Shown here: piece after piece, positions 33,990 through 46,053 of the stretch
How positions within the stretch are numbered: the stretch's first letter is position 1
How the letters are laid out: the number at the start of each line of letters is the position of its first letter
Assembly: GCA_030734395.1 (NCBI GenBank)
Contig: JAUZTG010000014.1
Location: 2,501-66,500 of the forward strand
Direction: 5' to 3'
Length of the DNA stretch: 64,000 nucleotides
Source: Sarocladium kiliense
Taxonomy: Eukaryota > Ascomycota > Sordariomycetes > Hypocreales > Sarocladiaceae
Program-made: the position numbers and the translations under genes
Notes under the pieces: model-generated
The model's input: only the letters and a program-made list of their open reading frames with translations
Database searches by the model: none
What the model was told of the DNA's origin: nothing

Positions 33990-35068
33990 ACCAATGAAAT
34001 TGACAGCCTAGTGGTTGCTGAATTGTGATACCAGAGCAGATGAATGATTATAAAGGTCTTGCTGAAGCGGGGAAAGGTAACATGCTCTTTCACTTTCTTT
34101 TGCCTCGGCATCACGTGCCCAGCTGCGTTTCATTTAGGGGACAGATTAGCCCTGGAATGTTCGCTAGCAAAAGGAAACAACAGTTTATAATATACAGCTA
34201 GGATTACCGAATATCTTCATTTCCTTATAAGTGGGCAGTAGATGGAAGGGTGATGTGCGGGGAATGTAGTGGTTCTATACATGGGGTAAGTGAATGTGAA
34301 GAGGGGAAAGTTGGTGAGTAGCATCAGCTATACCGGCACCGATCTCCGCAAAGAAGTCAATTATAGGCCCCATTTCTCTCTATCATCGTCGCGCTACTGC
34401 CTGGGTTACCTGAAACTTATCTAGATACGGCGGTTGACGAACTGCTTGCTGCTGTAGGAATGCTGCTGATAGTCTTTCGACTTTCTAATGCTGTTCGATT
34501 CTGGCACCGATCTCGGCCGACGAGACCTGCTTGAAGGTTTCTTATGCCTCGTCCATCAAGTTGGGCATTGGCAGTGTTGGAGTTGTTTCGGGCAGAACAG
34601 TCGCAAGCCTCGCTTTTACTGAATCCCGTCAAGTCCTAAGCTACGGTATTTGTGCACCCCCATCACTCTGACGACTTGAGAGTTGCTAACAGAATAATTC
34701 TTTCCCTATCTTGTGATTTACAGCTCCTGGGACTTCTCGTTCGCCAATACTATCACGATTCATCGTAGGGGCATTTACATGTACCGAAAGAGAAAAAAAG
34801 GCTCGGGAAGCGGGGGACCGTCAACGGAGAAGACTGTAGGACTGTAGCCCTACACTCTTTGCACTGAACATTTGTGCTCTTCCAGAGGTCTCGAAACATG
34901 GAAACACTATGTCAAGGAGGCCTATTGAATTGATCTACAGGTATAGCATCTCGTCCCGGAGTCACCTCCGGTGTGCTGCCTTGTGGTCTCCCAGCGCCTT
35001 CCGTCGTACAATCGGACAGCCAGGGTGAGCCGGTGTATTCATAGAGATTCTTCCTCGATCCGTCTACT
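33990..35068. other. Intergenic, no gene seen
   Basis: About 1.1 kb without a convincing frame. It contains the upstream region of the amidohydrolase-2 gene and the 3' flank of the amino-acid permease. Confidence 0.45.
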
Positions 35069-36880
35069 TTAGTTGAAAAATTGGCGCACATGTCCTTTCA
35101 GCGTGGTCGGCTTTGGGCGTGGCGGAGGTATTTCGGATACGTGTAACCGACCCGACCAGAGGTCGATCTTTCGGGCCCTCAAGAACTTAAGTCAAAATAG
35201 TCAGCTTCCCAGATCCACATGAAAGAATTCCAGAGCTTACCTCAGTCTTGTGGTACAGCTTCCAGCCAATGATCGGCACCACAAAGATGGGGATCCCAAC
35301 ATACGACGCAATGAAGTCTGGTGTTGACCAGTTACCTTTAAGAAAGACTGGGAACCCAGCGACCAGCGTGATGATTACAGAGCCAATAAACCCGATCCAT
35401 GCCGTGTATGGCTGGAATGGCCCCTTCCATGGAAGAGTGTCTCGGTCGATGCCTTGCACCTTCAGTGCACGGTGGAATCGGATGTAACAGAAGCACAGAG
35501 TGGCCCATGCAATCAGCCCCGCGACTGTGCTGAGGTTGAGAAGCCATGTGAACGCTTGCGGGGCTCCGCCCTTTCCAAGACCTATCATGGTCTGTTAGTC
35601 CCGAGCAGTCATGCTGAATTGAGTGCGGACTTACTCAGATACGCCAGCGGTCCAAATAACCAGGAAGTAATCACAGCAACATAGGGCACGCCGCTCTTAC
35701 TGGTGCGGCCAAAGAAGCTTGGTAGCTGACCATCTGTGGTCATCGCGACGATCATACGGGATCCAACCCAGCAATAGGAATTGCCTGCCGACCAAGCAGA
35801 TACGAGAATACAGGCGTTGACGATCGATGGAAGAATGTTGATGCCAGCATGCTTGATCGCGATAACCCAAGGTGAGCTGTTCGCATTGCCAGTGTCGGTT
35901 ACTAGATCGCTGTCCAGGGGACTGACAATCATGCCGATCAATAGGGCTCCGAGAATGTAAAAAATTCCAATTCGCCATGTGACGCGGCGTGCAGCGTTGG
36001 GGATAGCCTTGTGCGGGTTGATAGCCTCGGCAGCACTGATGACGACCGTCTCGACTCCGATGAAGGAGAACGATGCGTTGACAAAGGCAGAAAGAAACCC
36101 GAGGAAGTGGCCAGTCGGACCCCTGATGCCATTGTAGTCGACCCAAGGACCAGGGTTGTTCCAATAACGAAAACCGATGGCATCGGAGCCTGGAACGCCG
36201 CCGGCTGTGATGATGATGGAGACGAATATAAGACCAACGAAGCACAGCACCTTGACCATGCCACTGAAGACTTCAACTTCGCCATACCATCGAACATTCA
36301 CCAGATTGCTGGCCAGGATCAATACGAGAGAGATCGTGATGACCACTGCAGGGGTTAAGTCTGTCCAATAGGAGACGAGCACGGCAGACGCTGAGCACTC
36401 AGATGCGATGGCAATAGTATAGCAATACCCATACGAGATGGCCAGAGAAAAGCCCACGGCTGGATCAACAAAGCGAGTACCCCAGTGAGGGAACGAGCCG
36501 GCTGTGGGGAACTAGCAGCCTGTCAGCGAGCGCGAGGGAAGGCTCAGGAAGCGTTTGGGACATACCAAGGTAGCCAGCTCTGAGATAGACTGCATGACGC
36601 ACCACAAAACGAAGCCGACTACGATGTAAGCCAAGAGAAGACCGGCAGGACCCGCCTTGGCATATGCAGAACCGGTACCGATGAAGAGACCAGTGCCAAT
36701 ACCACTGCAGAAGCCGATCATGGTTACCTGGTAGTCTCTCAGCCGCCGCTGCGTACCTCCATGGCCGCCGACACCAATCTGTGGAGGCAGAATCTTGTCT
36801 GTATCGCTATCGACAATTGTGGGCTCGACATCATGGGTGATTTGGTCGCTGCCGACCTCTTCGGGCTTTTTAAACGCCAT
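35069..36880 (-). CDS. Amino acid permease (YAT family, APC superfamily)
   Basis: Four exons (36880-36566, 36511-35635, 35581-35241, 35185-35069; introns of 53-55 bp) give 549 residues. RRLRDYQVTMIGFCSGIGTG is the YAT start of TM1, followed by AGPAGLLLAY and SISELATLFPTAGSFPHW across the first junction. FSFIGVETVVISAAEA and the SPLDSDLV loop are typical. The short last exon, KIDLWSGR and a basic tail, restores the cytosolic C-terminus usual for these permeases; without it the protein would end in a poor read-through tail. It is a proton-coupled plasma-membrane transporter of amino acids; specificity is unknown. Confidence 0.93.
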
Positions 36881-38924
36881 GATTTCTGAAACGCGGCTGT
36901 AATCAATGAACGGGAAGAGTTGATGCTCGCCCGGTCTTTAAAGGAAGAGCCTCTAAGGGGCGACAGACTAGACTGGCTAGATATTTTTCGCTCGCAGTAT
37001 GTAAGTAAAGTTCTAGACCAAGGCTAGAAAAACCAAAACGAGGTTGGGGAAGCACGAGTCATGATGCATGCGTCTTGCACCATTAGGGGTATCTGGCCGA
37101 TAGCGCTGTCGTCAAGTGGATAGTAGTGCTTGGAAGAATTTTGCCTAACCTTTGAGTTATTCGCTGAAGTTGAGAATAAACATCCGAAACCGGCATGGCG
37201 ACATATCACGACATTTCCATTGATTCTCGCCTCTTCGGGCTGCTCCTTAAAGATCTGTGTCGTTTATGTCGAGCGGCTTGCTTGGAAAAGTTTGCAAGCA
37301 CGGCCAGCCCGAAACCTAAGAGTATGTGAAACACAGACCATACGCCACTCTCCGCAAAGCTTCCCAGTACAATTGTGCTATTCGACTGATCCATTCTTCT
37401 ACGTGGTGTGTCATGTTACCCAGTGAACAGTATCCATTTCAATACAGCACCACTGATCATTGAGATGCGCAGGTCGGCGCCAACACTCACGCGATGATGA
37501 CAACAATGCAATAGGTACTTGCTTGCGACAATTGGTTCACTAGCAAATGGCGAATAAAAGTCAGGTTTCATCGACGGAACTCCTCAGCGTACCCTCTATC
37601 GTCCAACACCTGCTCCAAGAAGACTAGGTTGTCATAGCCCATTCAACGGGAGACTTCTTACTTTCTCGCTGCCACATCGGGCTCTCAGCAAGTATCTAAA
37701 TCGCGGTCTCGTGGAGGCGGGACTCTCAGACAGTTATCAAGACCTAGTCTTACCCAATGTGACTGTCTACGCCCTATTCGTAGTGTTCGTGGTCGAAGCC
37801 CATGACCGTGAGAAGGGATTGAGGTTCAAGCAACTTGGGTGCATCAACTCCGGGCAGACGAACCTGTTCGGCCTTTCCGCCAATTTTTCCAGAACCTGCG
37901 CCTGTTCATTGCACAATGTCCCGAGCAGATGGCAACTCACAGGTGCATTCCGCTGATAGTGCCAAACGATCTGGAGCTATTCGCGAAAGTCGCTAGCGAG
38001 ACCTAGCAGGAGGCGACCGAGCTGTTGCCGTTCCCGGGCCTGTCAACGGCGAGATCTTGGCACCGAACAGTCTTCCCCGGTGCGCCTTGGCCGGAGACGC
38101 GGGCAGCCAAGGCATCCCAATCGGCCGGCCCTATCTCCGCGCGAACGCATGGCAGGGTAGGGTAGCCCGAATCTGGGTACTTGGGCAGACGGAGCTTCTC
38201 GAATGTGCCAGTGCTCATGGAATGACCGGGGGTGGTCGTCCGACAACAGGTTCCCTCCAGAGCCGTTAGCAGAGGTAGACGTTCCAGTGTCGGTGCGGAT
38301 GAAGGCCTCGGAAACCTGTAGAGACAAAGACCGAGGACGCATTGCATGTCTGTAGCATTTGTGCCATCGCAGTATTTTGTCTATTAAGGACGAGGGGAAA
38401 GGGGAAGGTGGGTTTCTTGTGAGTGCGATGACGGACCATGCACAAGATACAAGATACAAGATACATTCGTATCCTGGATCAAAGGCAACTGCAATGGCAA
38501 GTGCCGTAGACGAGGCTGTCCCACGCTGTTACGACTTCCCAGCCATACTTGCCAACTGATTGGGTACAAGGGACTCCAGGCGATATGACGGCGGGTGATC
38601 AGGCTGCCTGCTGTATCCATGGCCTGCATCTTCACGGTGCAACAGTCTCCCAATCATCCCGGAGGTATCTCTGAGAGGTTAATCAGTCCTCCACTAGAAC
38701 TGGTTTATATCTGGGTGCCACGGAACGTTACATAGTGCGTTGCTCCTTCACAGTGCATTGACCCCCACTGTACACCAAACCCCACGTAACCCCCGCACGT
38801 TCATCCTACCTTACCAACGGCTGGGGCAGGCCGCAGCAGGCTGGAAGACTACAACACATAGAATAACGTCCATGAACCGACCACTTTTTCCCGTTCCTTC
38901 GACATTCACAAGAATATCATCGTC
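36881..38924. other. Long intergenic region, no supported gene
   Basis: About 2 kb between the permease promoter and the GH3 gene. A few frames (37711-37956, 38003-38459) have coding-like composition but no start, domain or splice logic I can support. They could be remnants. A tandem triplication of the 8-mer agatacaa lies at 38444-38463. Confidence 0.45.
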
Positions 38925-40584
38925 ATGCCTAGTGAAAAAGAGCGCAGAAAAGTCGGCCAGGTATGAAGCCCATCCGATATCAAATACTGGTTGACTGACA
39001 AATTGGCAGCTTTTCGCTGTCGGCTTCCACGGCACTACAGCGGACGAGAACATCACCACCCTCATCCGAAATTACGGGATTGGAGCCATCGTTCTTTTCA
39101 AGCGCAATGTCCAAGACGCTCAGCAGCTACGCACCCTGTGTAGTGATCTGCAAAGGGTCGCAAAAGATGCTGGCCATGAACATCCTCTGTTCATCGGAAT
39201 TGACCAGGAGAATGGTCTCGTAACGCGGATTTCGCCACCTATCGCTTCACAGCTCCCTGGGCCGATGGCCATTGGAGCCACGGGGGCAGTTCAGGTGTCC
39301 GAGGACGTAGCCAGAGCGACTGGCGATCTACTGCGCCATTTCGGAATCAACATGAACTATGCCCCCGTAGCAGACATCAACTCAGAGCCTCTGAATCCTG
39401 TCATCGGCGTCCGCAGTCCTGGGGACGACCCCGACACGGTTGCGAAGCATGTGAATGCGGCTGCGCGAGGTTTGCGTTCTGCCTCGGTGGTTCCTTGCGT
39501 CAAGCATTTCCCTGGGCATGGTGATACAGCAGTCGATTCGCACTATGGCTTGCCAATCATCGACAAGAACCGCGCGGCTTTGGATGCCGTTGAGTTGGTA
39601 CCGTTTCGTGACGCTGTCGGCGATGGTATCGAGATGGTCATGACCGCCCACATCTCCCTTCCTCAGCTGACAGGCTCGAATCTGCCCGCAACTCTGTCCT
39701 CGGAAGCGATTCAGATCCTTCGCCGGGATCTCGAGTTTGGAGGGGTAATCATGACCGACTGCCTCGAGATGGATGGAATTCGCGCCACCCATGGTACGGA
39801 GGAAGGGGCCGTCATGGCGTTCCAAGCAGGCGTGGACAACGTTATGATCTGCCATACATTTGAAGTCCAGACGGCTGCAGTCGACCGTGTTTGCGAGGCT
39901 CTCGTGTCCGGAAGACTGTCAGCCCAGGCCATCGATTCGTCATTAGAGCGTCTTGCGTCCCTCAAAGCCCGTTTTACGTCTTGGGATGATGCCCTGAAGA
40001 ACCGCGATCCTACTGAGCTGGTGGAGATCAATCGCGAGGCAGCAGCACTGGCAGATCGCGTATACGCAGACTCAGTGACAGTCGTTCGCGAGCAACCTGG
40101 TCTACTTCCTCTTTCACGCGCGGCTAGAACCATATTCCTGTCCCCAGGCCCCAACGTCCCGGCTGGTGGCGCCGTGGACAGTGGCACCGTCATCCAACCA
40201 ACACGTGTACCGTGGACAGCAAGCACCTTTGTCAATGCTATCGAGAAGTACAATCCGGACGTGGAGAGCATCCGCTTCTCAGACGCAAATCTCGACGAAG
40301 GTCAGTGGCGCAAGTTGCAAGAAGCTGACGTCGTGATCATCGCCACCAGAAACGCGAAAGAATCCCCATACCAGCATGAACTCACCCTCAAAGTCGTCGA
40401 GCGTCTGACTTCTGCTGAAATCGCGGTAATTGCCACCTGTAATCCGTACGACTTTCTCGACGCGGCCGAAGTCTCAACTTACATAACGACTTACGAGCCT
40501 ACGTTTGAGGCCTTTGCGGCCGCGACGAATGTTCTCTATGGCCAGAACAAGGCACGAGGTTCATTGCCAATTGTCCATGCTTGA
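38925..40584 (+). CDS. Glycoside hydrolase family 3 beta-N-acetylhexosaminidase (NagZ-like)
   Basis: Two exons (38925-38960 and 39010-40584; 49-bp intron) give 536 residues starting MPSEKERRKVGQ. Blocks in order are FIGIDQENGLVTR, MNYAPVADIN, KHFPGHGDTAVDSHYG (the NagZ-type loop with the catalytic Asp-His dyad) and VIMTDCLEMDGIR (nucleophile aspartate). The C-terminal 170 residues form a second domain similar to the GH3 C-domain. There is no signal peptide, so it probably acts in the cytosol on N-acetylglucosaminides from chitin or cell-wall turnover. The tiny first exon is supported by frame continuity into LFAVGFHGT. Confidence 0.92.
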
Positions 40585-40919
40585 TGGGTTTGAGAAGTGA
40601 GGTTTCGGGGCTTCGTGTATTCTTAGTAGCATTACTGTGTAAGCAAAGCATCTCGCTTTGGAACAACAGCCGAAAATTGTAACCTCAAGATCTACAATCA
40701 TGTGCCGCATCCACTCTAGCACGCGCCTTCTTTAACCGCCCCGGACCGCCTCTCCTAGGTGGTCTGCGGGGATCGTTGGTGGGGTTGCATGACCTTGCCA
40801 CAGTCGCTCGAATCTCGGTCAGCTTGCGTCCGGATATAAAAATCGCGCCGAGCTACAGGGCAACGACAATGACGTCCTTACATATCCAACTCAAGAATCT
40901 CTAAATATCCCAATTGGCC
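40585..40919. other. Intergenic between GH3 and MFS genes
   Basis: These 335 bp include the GH3 3' flank and the promoter of the downstream MFS gene. No further feature is seen. Confidence 0.4.
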
Positions 40920-42514
40920 ATGTCACAAACAGCGACCGTCACGGGGCTTGGGGAAGTCTCGCCAACACCGGTGGGAAGGTCGATTGAGCTCCAGCGTCTG
41001 AGCTCAAAGAACAGTACTGCCTTTGTGAATGATGCCGCAGCTTCGGAGGGCCAGAGACAACCTCCAGACGTTACGCCGCCGGCGCACGCCCATGGCGAGG
41101 TAGAGCGCTGGAACAAACCAAAGGGTAATATCGGGCGTCTTGGCTTCGCATTCCTCTCGTTCATCATCGCCGGAATGAACGATGCTGCCATCGGTGTACC
41201 GTCCCCCGAACCATCAATCTCTTATGAACACCAGCTAACTAAGCCCTCAGGCTCTGATCCCATACGTAAGCAGCATCAAGGTTGACAATCTCTCCCTCAC
41301 TCGCTGACTTCATACTTCAGCTCGAGGATTACTATGGTCTCTCCTACACCGTTGTGTCCCTTATCTTTCTCACCCCGTTTGTTGGATACTCGGTTGCTGC
41401 ATTCACAAACGCCAGAATCCATGTCAAATTTGGGCAACGCGGTGTGGCCGTCATGGCCCCTATATGCCATATCATCACGTTTGTGGTCCTTGCTGCGCAT
41501 CCTCCATGGCCAGTTCTCGTCATTTTCAACATTGTGAGCGGCTTCGGGAACGGTCTTACCGACGCATGTTTCTGCGCTTGGGTCGGTGTGATGGATAAGG
41601 CAAATACGGTTCAGGGCTTCATGCACGCCAGTTACTCGCTGGGTGCACTTTTCGCGCCTCTCATCGCCACGTCTATGGTCGTTTCCGCGCGAATGCCATG
41701 GTACACCTACTACTACATCATGGTGAGAAAAGCCTCCCCGATTGCCTCCGTTTTCATATTAATTGAAATCGCAGATCGCCATGTCAGTGCTAGAGCTCGT
41801 CGGTCTCTCAGCATTCTTCTGGCGCAAGACTGGTGAGGTGTACAGAGCGGAGCACAAAGATGACAGCGAGTCGTCTGGCGCTGGCACTCGGGAAGCCCTA
41901 AAGAACAAGGTCACTTGGCTGTGCGCGGTTTTCTTTTTCTCATACATGGGCGTTGAGGGTGAGTCCCATTCTGGGCTTAGGCCTTGAGGCACGCACTAAC
42001 ACTTGTTTCAGTTGGTCTTGGTGGTTGGGTCGTAACGTTCATGCTTCGCGTACGCAAGGCGTCTCAATTCGCCTCTGGCGCTTCAGGGTCAGGTTTCTGG
42101 GCAGGCATGGCTCTCGGCCGAGCCACGTTGGGCTTCGTCACCGAGCGGTATGGAGAGCGGCTTTGCATCACCATCTACTTGGCGATTTGCATCGGTCTGG
42201 AGCTCCTCTTCTGGCTGGTCCCCAAGTTTGTTGTCTCTGCTGTGGCTGTTGCTTTTCTGGGATTTTTCCTTGGGCCACTCTTTCCGGGGGCTGTGATGAT
42301 AACGGCGAAACTCCTTCCGAAGAGGATTCACGTAAGCGCGATTGGGTTCGCAATGGCCATCGGAGGCACTGGAGGTACCGTCTTCCCCTTCGCCATCGGA
42401 GCTATAGCAACTCACCGGGGCGTTGCTGTCCTGCAACCCATCGTATTATCATTAGTCGTTGTGATTGCCGGCGTTTGGCTCAGCTTTCCGCGCATCAAAA
42501 AGGCTTCAGAGTAG
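40920..42514 (+). CDS. MFS transporter (fungal Bsc6-like group)
   Basis: Five exons (40920-41195, 41251-41265, 41321-41722, 41775-41958, 42012-42514) give 459 residues; the second exon is only 15 bp. A long N-terminal cytosolic tail precedes GFAFLSFIIAGMNDAAIGAL and IPYLEDYYGLSYTVVSLIFL across two junctions. Later blocks are FGNGLTDACFCAWVG, MHASYSLGALFAPL, and in the second half GMALGRATLGFVTERYGER and FLGPLFPGAV. This matches an MFS group of unknown substrate related to yeast Bsc6 and bacterial fucose-permease-like carriers. An ATG two codons upstream (40914) is also possible. Confidence 0.87.
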
Positions 42515-43617
42515 GGTATGTAGCTATGAGCACGGCATTGCTGTGGCATATTGACGGTACAGAGTGCCCCTGCAACCATTATTTTGGCAGCCAAGTGAGT
42601 AATTCTGCTCCAAATTAGGCGTTATGCCCGCCGATATCGTCCTGCCGTTCCTACCTGCGCCTTGACCGGACAAAATAGCTAATCTTTTGCGTAATTGAGA
42701 TAAACCTTCCTTAATAGACGCATCAGGGAACATAGTATGTCACAATGAACTTGCTCTCTGTGCTTATTAAGCGATGATGGCACCACCTGGCTCACTGGAC
42801 ATCGATAAAAATCATCGGAGGCTGACATTGGTCAGGTTTGTGGCCGAGCTTAGCTACGCTGTGGCAATGGCACACGTTGGTACTTTCGAACGGAGTACTG
42901 GTATCGGGGCTGTGTGTAATCCGAGCTGTACTTGTAATCTGGGGCTACAGACAGAGGCGGTTTCCTCATCCAGCTAGGCGCAACCGTCGAGATCCCCCGT
43001 GCTTACTATTCTAAATTACACCACATGAATTTAACGTGACATACGCTAACCGATTGTTCAATTTGCTGTTCGTTCAAAACCATGTATGCCAAAGAACAAG
43101 TCACGGGAGGGAATGCGCATGCTTGCGTGTGTCTGTCTGAAAAGACCTTAAAAAAGCTAGCCCGTTCAACAGGATGGGTTTGCCCCCGCCTACAGTCCAC
43201 GGACAGATAGCACGCATACCGGTACTCTCTATTGTGGCATGTGCTTGACGTGGTCATTGGTGCTTACGAAGCGCATCTTACACGACTTCAGGCAAAGTGT
43301 TTGTCATCCTGAATTAAGACACATTGGGCAACTCCCGAGCTCAACGTTGACACGTACCTAAGTGCACAGTGTCGCACGTCTTGGCAGGCTGTCATGAAGA
43401 GAGCCTACGAACAGCGTCGAGTCCGCGGATGCCGATGACTTGAACAAGGAACAAAGTAGTCCTATCAATTAGTTTCAGCTCTATAATGATAAATAACGTG
43501 CTTGATGCCCATCTCAGATCAACGCTTCGCAACGCTGTGTACGTTTCTTGAGCCACGGAGGTGCCGACTAGCCAGCTTTCTTCTCGTTGCCAACCAACCC
43601 CGGTGCAGAACTTCGGA
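42515..43617. other. Intergenic, no gene seen
   Basis: About 1.1 kb without a supported coding frame, between the MFS stop and the reductase start. Confidence 0.4.
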
Positions 43618-44814
43618 ATGAGTACCATGGAAGCGATTGTGAATGTCTCACAAGGCCGAGCAGAGATTCGGACAGTTCCCTGTCCCAAGCTCCCTGGTGA
43701 GGAATACATACTCGTTAAGGCGACAGCATGGGCTGTCAATCCAGATGACGTTTACAAGCTCGATTTGCCTGAGAACGAGAGCGCGGGGACCAGGGTTGGC
43801 GGTGATGTTGCTGGATACGTGCTTGAGGTCGGTACCCGTGTTACTAAGGCACTAAAAAAGGGTGATCGCATCGCCGCGTTCGTGCTTTCACAGTAAGTAC
43901 AGAGATGGTAATGACCCAGAGAATTAGTGAGCTAATTTGCAACAGGAATACTCTTAGAAAGGAGGATGGCGCATTTGCGGACATTTTTGCTGTCAAGGGC
44001 GATATTGTCATCAAGACACCTGATGCATTGACAGATGCAGAGGCCGCGACTCAGGGAATCTCCATAGCCACCATGGTAAAGTTCAAGACGCTACGCAGGT
44101 CACCATGAATGACACTAAATCTCCTTTTTTGAACAGGCACAAGCACTCTATCGAGGTCTCGGCCTGCCCTTGCCCGACGCCAATCTTGCTCCCACGTGTC
44201 CCATTTTCATCTACGGCGGTAGCACAGCGATGGGCATGGCTGCCATCCAGTTTGCCAAGCTCTCCGGTGCCACAGTCATCACTACTGCTTCTGCTGCAAA
44301 CAAACAGTATTTGGAGTCTGTTGGTGCGGACCATGTACTTGATTACCGGTCCCCGACTCTGAAGGATGATGTGCGAGCTCTGGCTGGCGGGCCCCTTTCT
44401 CTCGTGTTTGACACATACCCCAGTGACGACAGCATTGGAGTTGCTGCCGCTGTACTGAATCATGACGGTAGCGCTCGCTATATCGGACTCCTCCCTGGCA
44501 TTGGTATTGAGCAACGCGTCACAGCTTTGAACCCCAAAGTCAAAGCGTCTTCCGTCCTGGTTTACTCTATACATGGCGAACCGTACTGGTACGAGAAGGA
44601 ATACTTCGAAACGAAGCCGGCGGACGTTGAGCTGCAAAAATCATTCTTACCTGTGGCGGAAAAGCTTCTGGCGGAGGGCAGAATACGGCCGCCACGTATT
44701 TTCTTGAACCGCGGTGGCAAGGGATTACCGGGGCTGCTCAAGGGCTTGGAGGAAGTGAGAGCAAACAATGTGCGAGGGGGAAAGCTTGTGTACACAGCAT
44801 CTACTGCTCCGTGA
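43618..44814 (+). CDS. Zinc-free MDR-family reductase (trans-enoyl reductase/quinone oxidoreductase-like)
   Basis: Three exons (43618-43892, 43946-44075, 44137-44814) give 360 residues. The N-terminus MSTMEAIVNVSQGRAEI leads into the GroES-like fold with WAVNPDDVYKL in place of the zinc-binding cysteine region of true alcohol dehydrogenases. GGDVAGYVLEVG and IFIYGGSTAMGMAAIQFAKL (dinucleotide-binding) follow, then GADHVLDYRS. Members of this group are NADPH-dependent enoyl or quinone reductases; stand-alone trans-enoyl reductases of polyketide pathways look alike, but no polyketide synthase is present here. The start was placed at the ATG just before the conserved fold. Confidence 0.88.
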
Positions 44815-45322
44815 TACAAAGCCCTGGCGTGAATTCAAACCTAGAGAATAGCTTTAGCTAGATTACTAAACACTTGCAGGGAGTACTGCCACAGTGCTCA
44901 CCGTGGCGAAGGGCCATGCCATTCCGCAGCGTTAAGGTACACGTGCAAGATTTCCCAATTCAAGCAACTACAACATGGCTCGGAAGAACCCGTTCACGAT
45001 GTCACAAATTATACCTCCGGGTAAAGGTACTGTACAGAGTAGGGATCAGGTAATTCTATCGGCCCTTACTTTGCCTTATTGTAAAAGTTGACGTGGCCAT
45101 CTCATCCATCGGATATGTCCCGGGTAACGTCCACGTGACGCGCTGACGTAGGTACCAAGGCTGATGCAGGGCAAGCCATCTCACCTCCACCTTCTACAAC
45201 AACGCGCGATCGTTGTATCGTTATCTACCCCGAAGCCATCGCAATTCCATGGGCTTGTTGATCTGCACCTTGGATTTCTCGTTATTCCCGCAATACTCAA
45301 CGGCGAACCGCGCGACCTCAAG
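44815..45322. other. Intergenic, promoter side of the Mpv17 gene
   Basis: About 500 bp. An in-frame extension upstream of the chosen Mpv17 start is open to about 45164 but has low conservation character. Confidence 0.35.
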
Positions 45323-46053
45323 ATGCCGTCCCCAATCATGAATGCAACGCTGCAAGCAGCGATGCTCTCAACTGTATCAAACCTCTGCGCCCAGGTCATC
45401 GAGGCTTACCGCAATCAGGTGAAATTTCTCTGGACATCTCTAATCAACTGAATTATCAGCACTGACATTGATTCGAAGCGACCTATATTCTTTGACCTTG
45501 CTCAACTGGCACGCTTCATCGTCCTAACGCTCGCGACAGCACCACCAAACTACCACTGGCAGCAATTCCTCGAGCGGACGTTCCCGGCCTATCCGCTCAC
45601 CCAAGGCGATCGTGGTAAGGAAGATACAGAATTGAAGGCGATGGAGGCCGGTGAAGCACCACCGCCTACTGTCCCAGGACAACCAGTCGGTCAGCGGCAA
45701 TTCAGTCTACGTAACACCCTGACCAAGTGGTTTGTCGACTGCATCACTGCTGGCGCATTGATGAACACGGTCGCTTTCTTGATTCTCATGGGTATCATGA
45801 AGGGTCAATCGGGATCGCAGATTTCGAGTAACATCAGAACGGTAATGACTTTGTGCGGTCGATTCTGAATTTGACTTGTTCTGACGTGGAGGTACAGGAG
45901 ACAATCCCGATCATTATTGCAGGCTATAAAATCTGGCCCATCGCTTCCATCATCAGTTTCAGTTTCATCCCAGTGCATAGACGCATTGTCTTTCTCAGCT
46001 TTGTTGGGCTGCTTTGGGGTATTTACATGAGCATGGTGGCCGCGAGAGTGTAG
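45323..46053 (+). CDS. Mpv17/PMP22 family membrane protein
   Basis: Three exons (45323-45418, 45479-45841, 45898-46053) give 204 residues. The C-terminal block ETIPIIIAGYKIWPIASIIS followed by FIPVHRRIVFLSFVGLLWG is the Mpv17/PMP22 signature with its last two membrane helices. AQVIEAYRNQRPIFFDLAQL spans the first junction. The family sits in peroxisomal or mitochondrial inner membranes and is linked to channel activity or small-metabolite permeability. The insert of about 30 residues rich in Gly, Glu and Pro after the second helix is common in fungal members. The start could lie further upstream. Confidence 0.88.

Noticed and set aside
38003..38459. Overlapping minus-strand frames suggestive of a secreted-protein end
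   Set aside because: Two competing frames, no start, no splice logic and no recognised motif.
43618..44814. A polyketide cluster around the enoyl-reductase-like gene and O-methyltransferase
   Set aside because: No polyketide or peptide synthase lies anywhere in the window, and the two genes are 11 kb apart with unrelated genes between.
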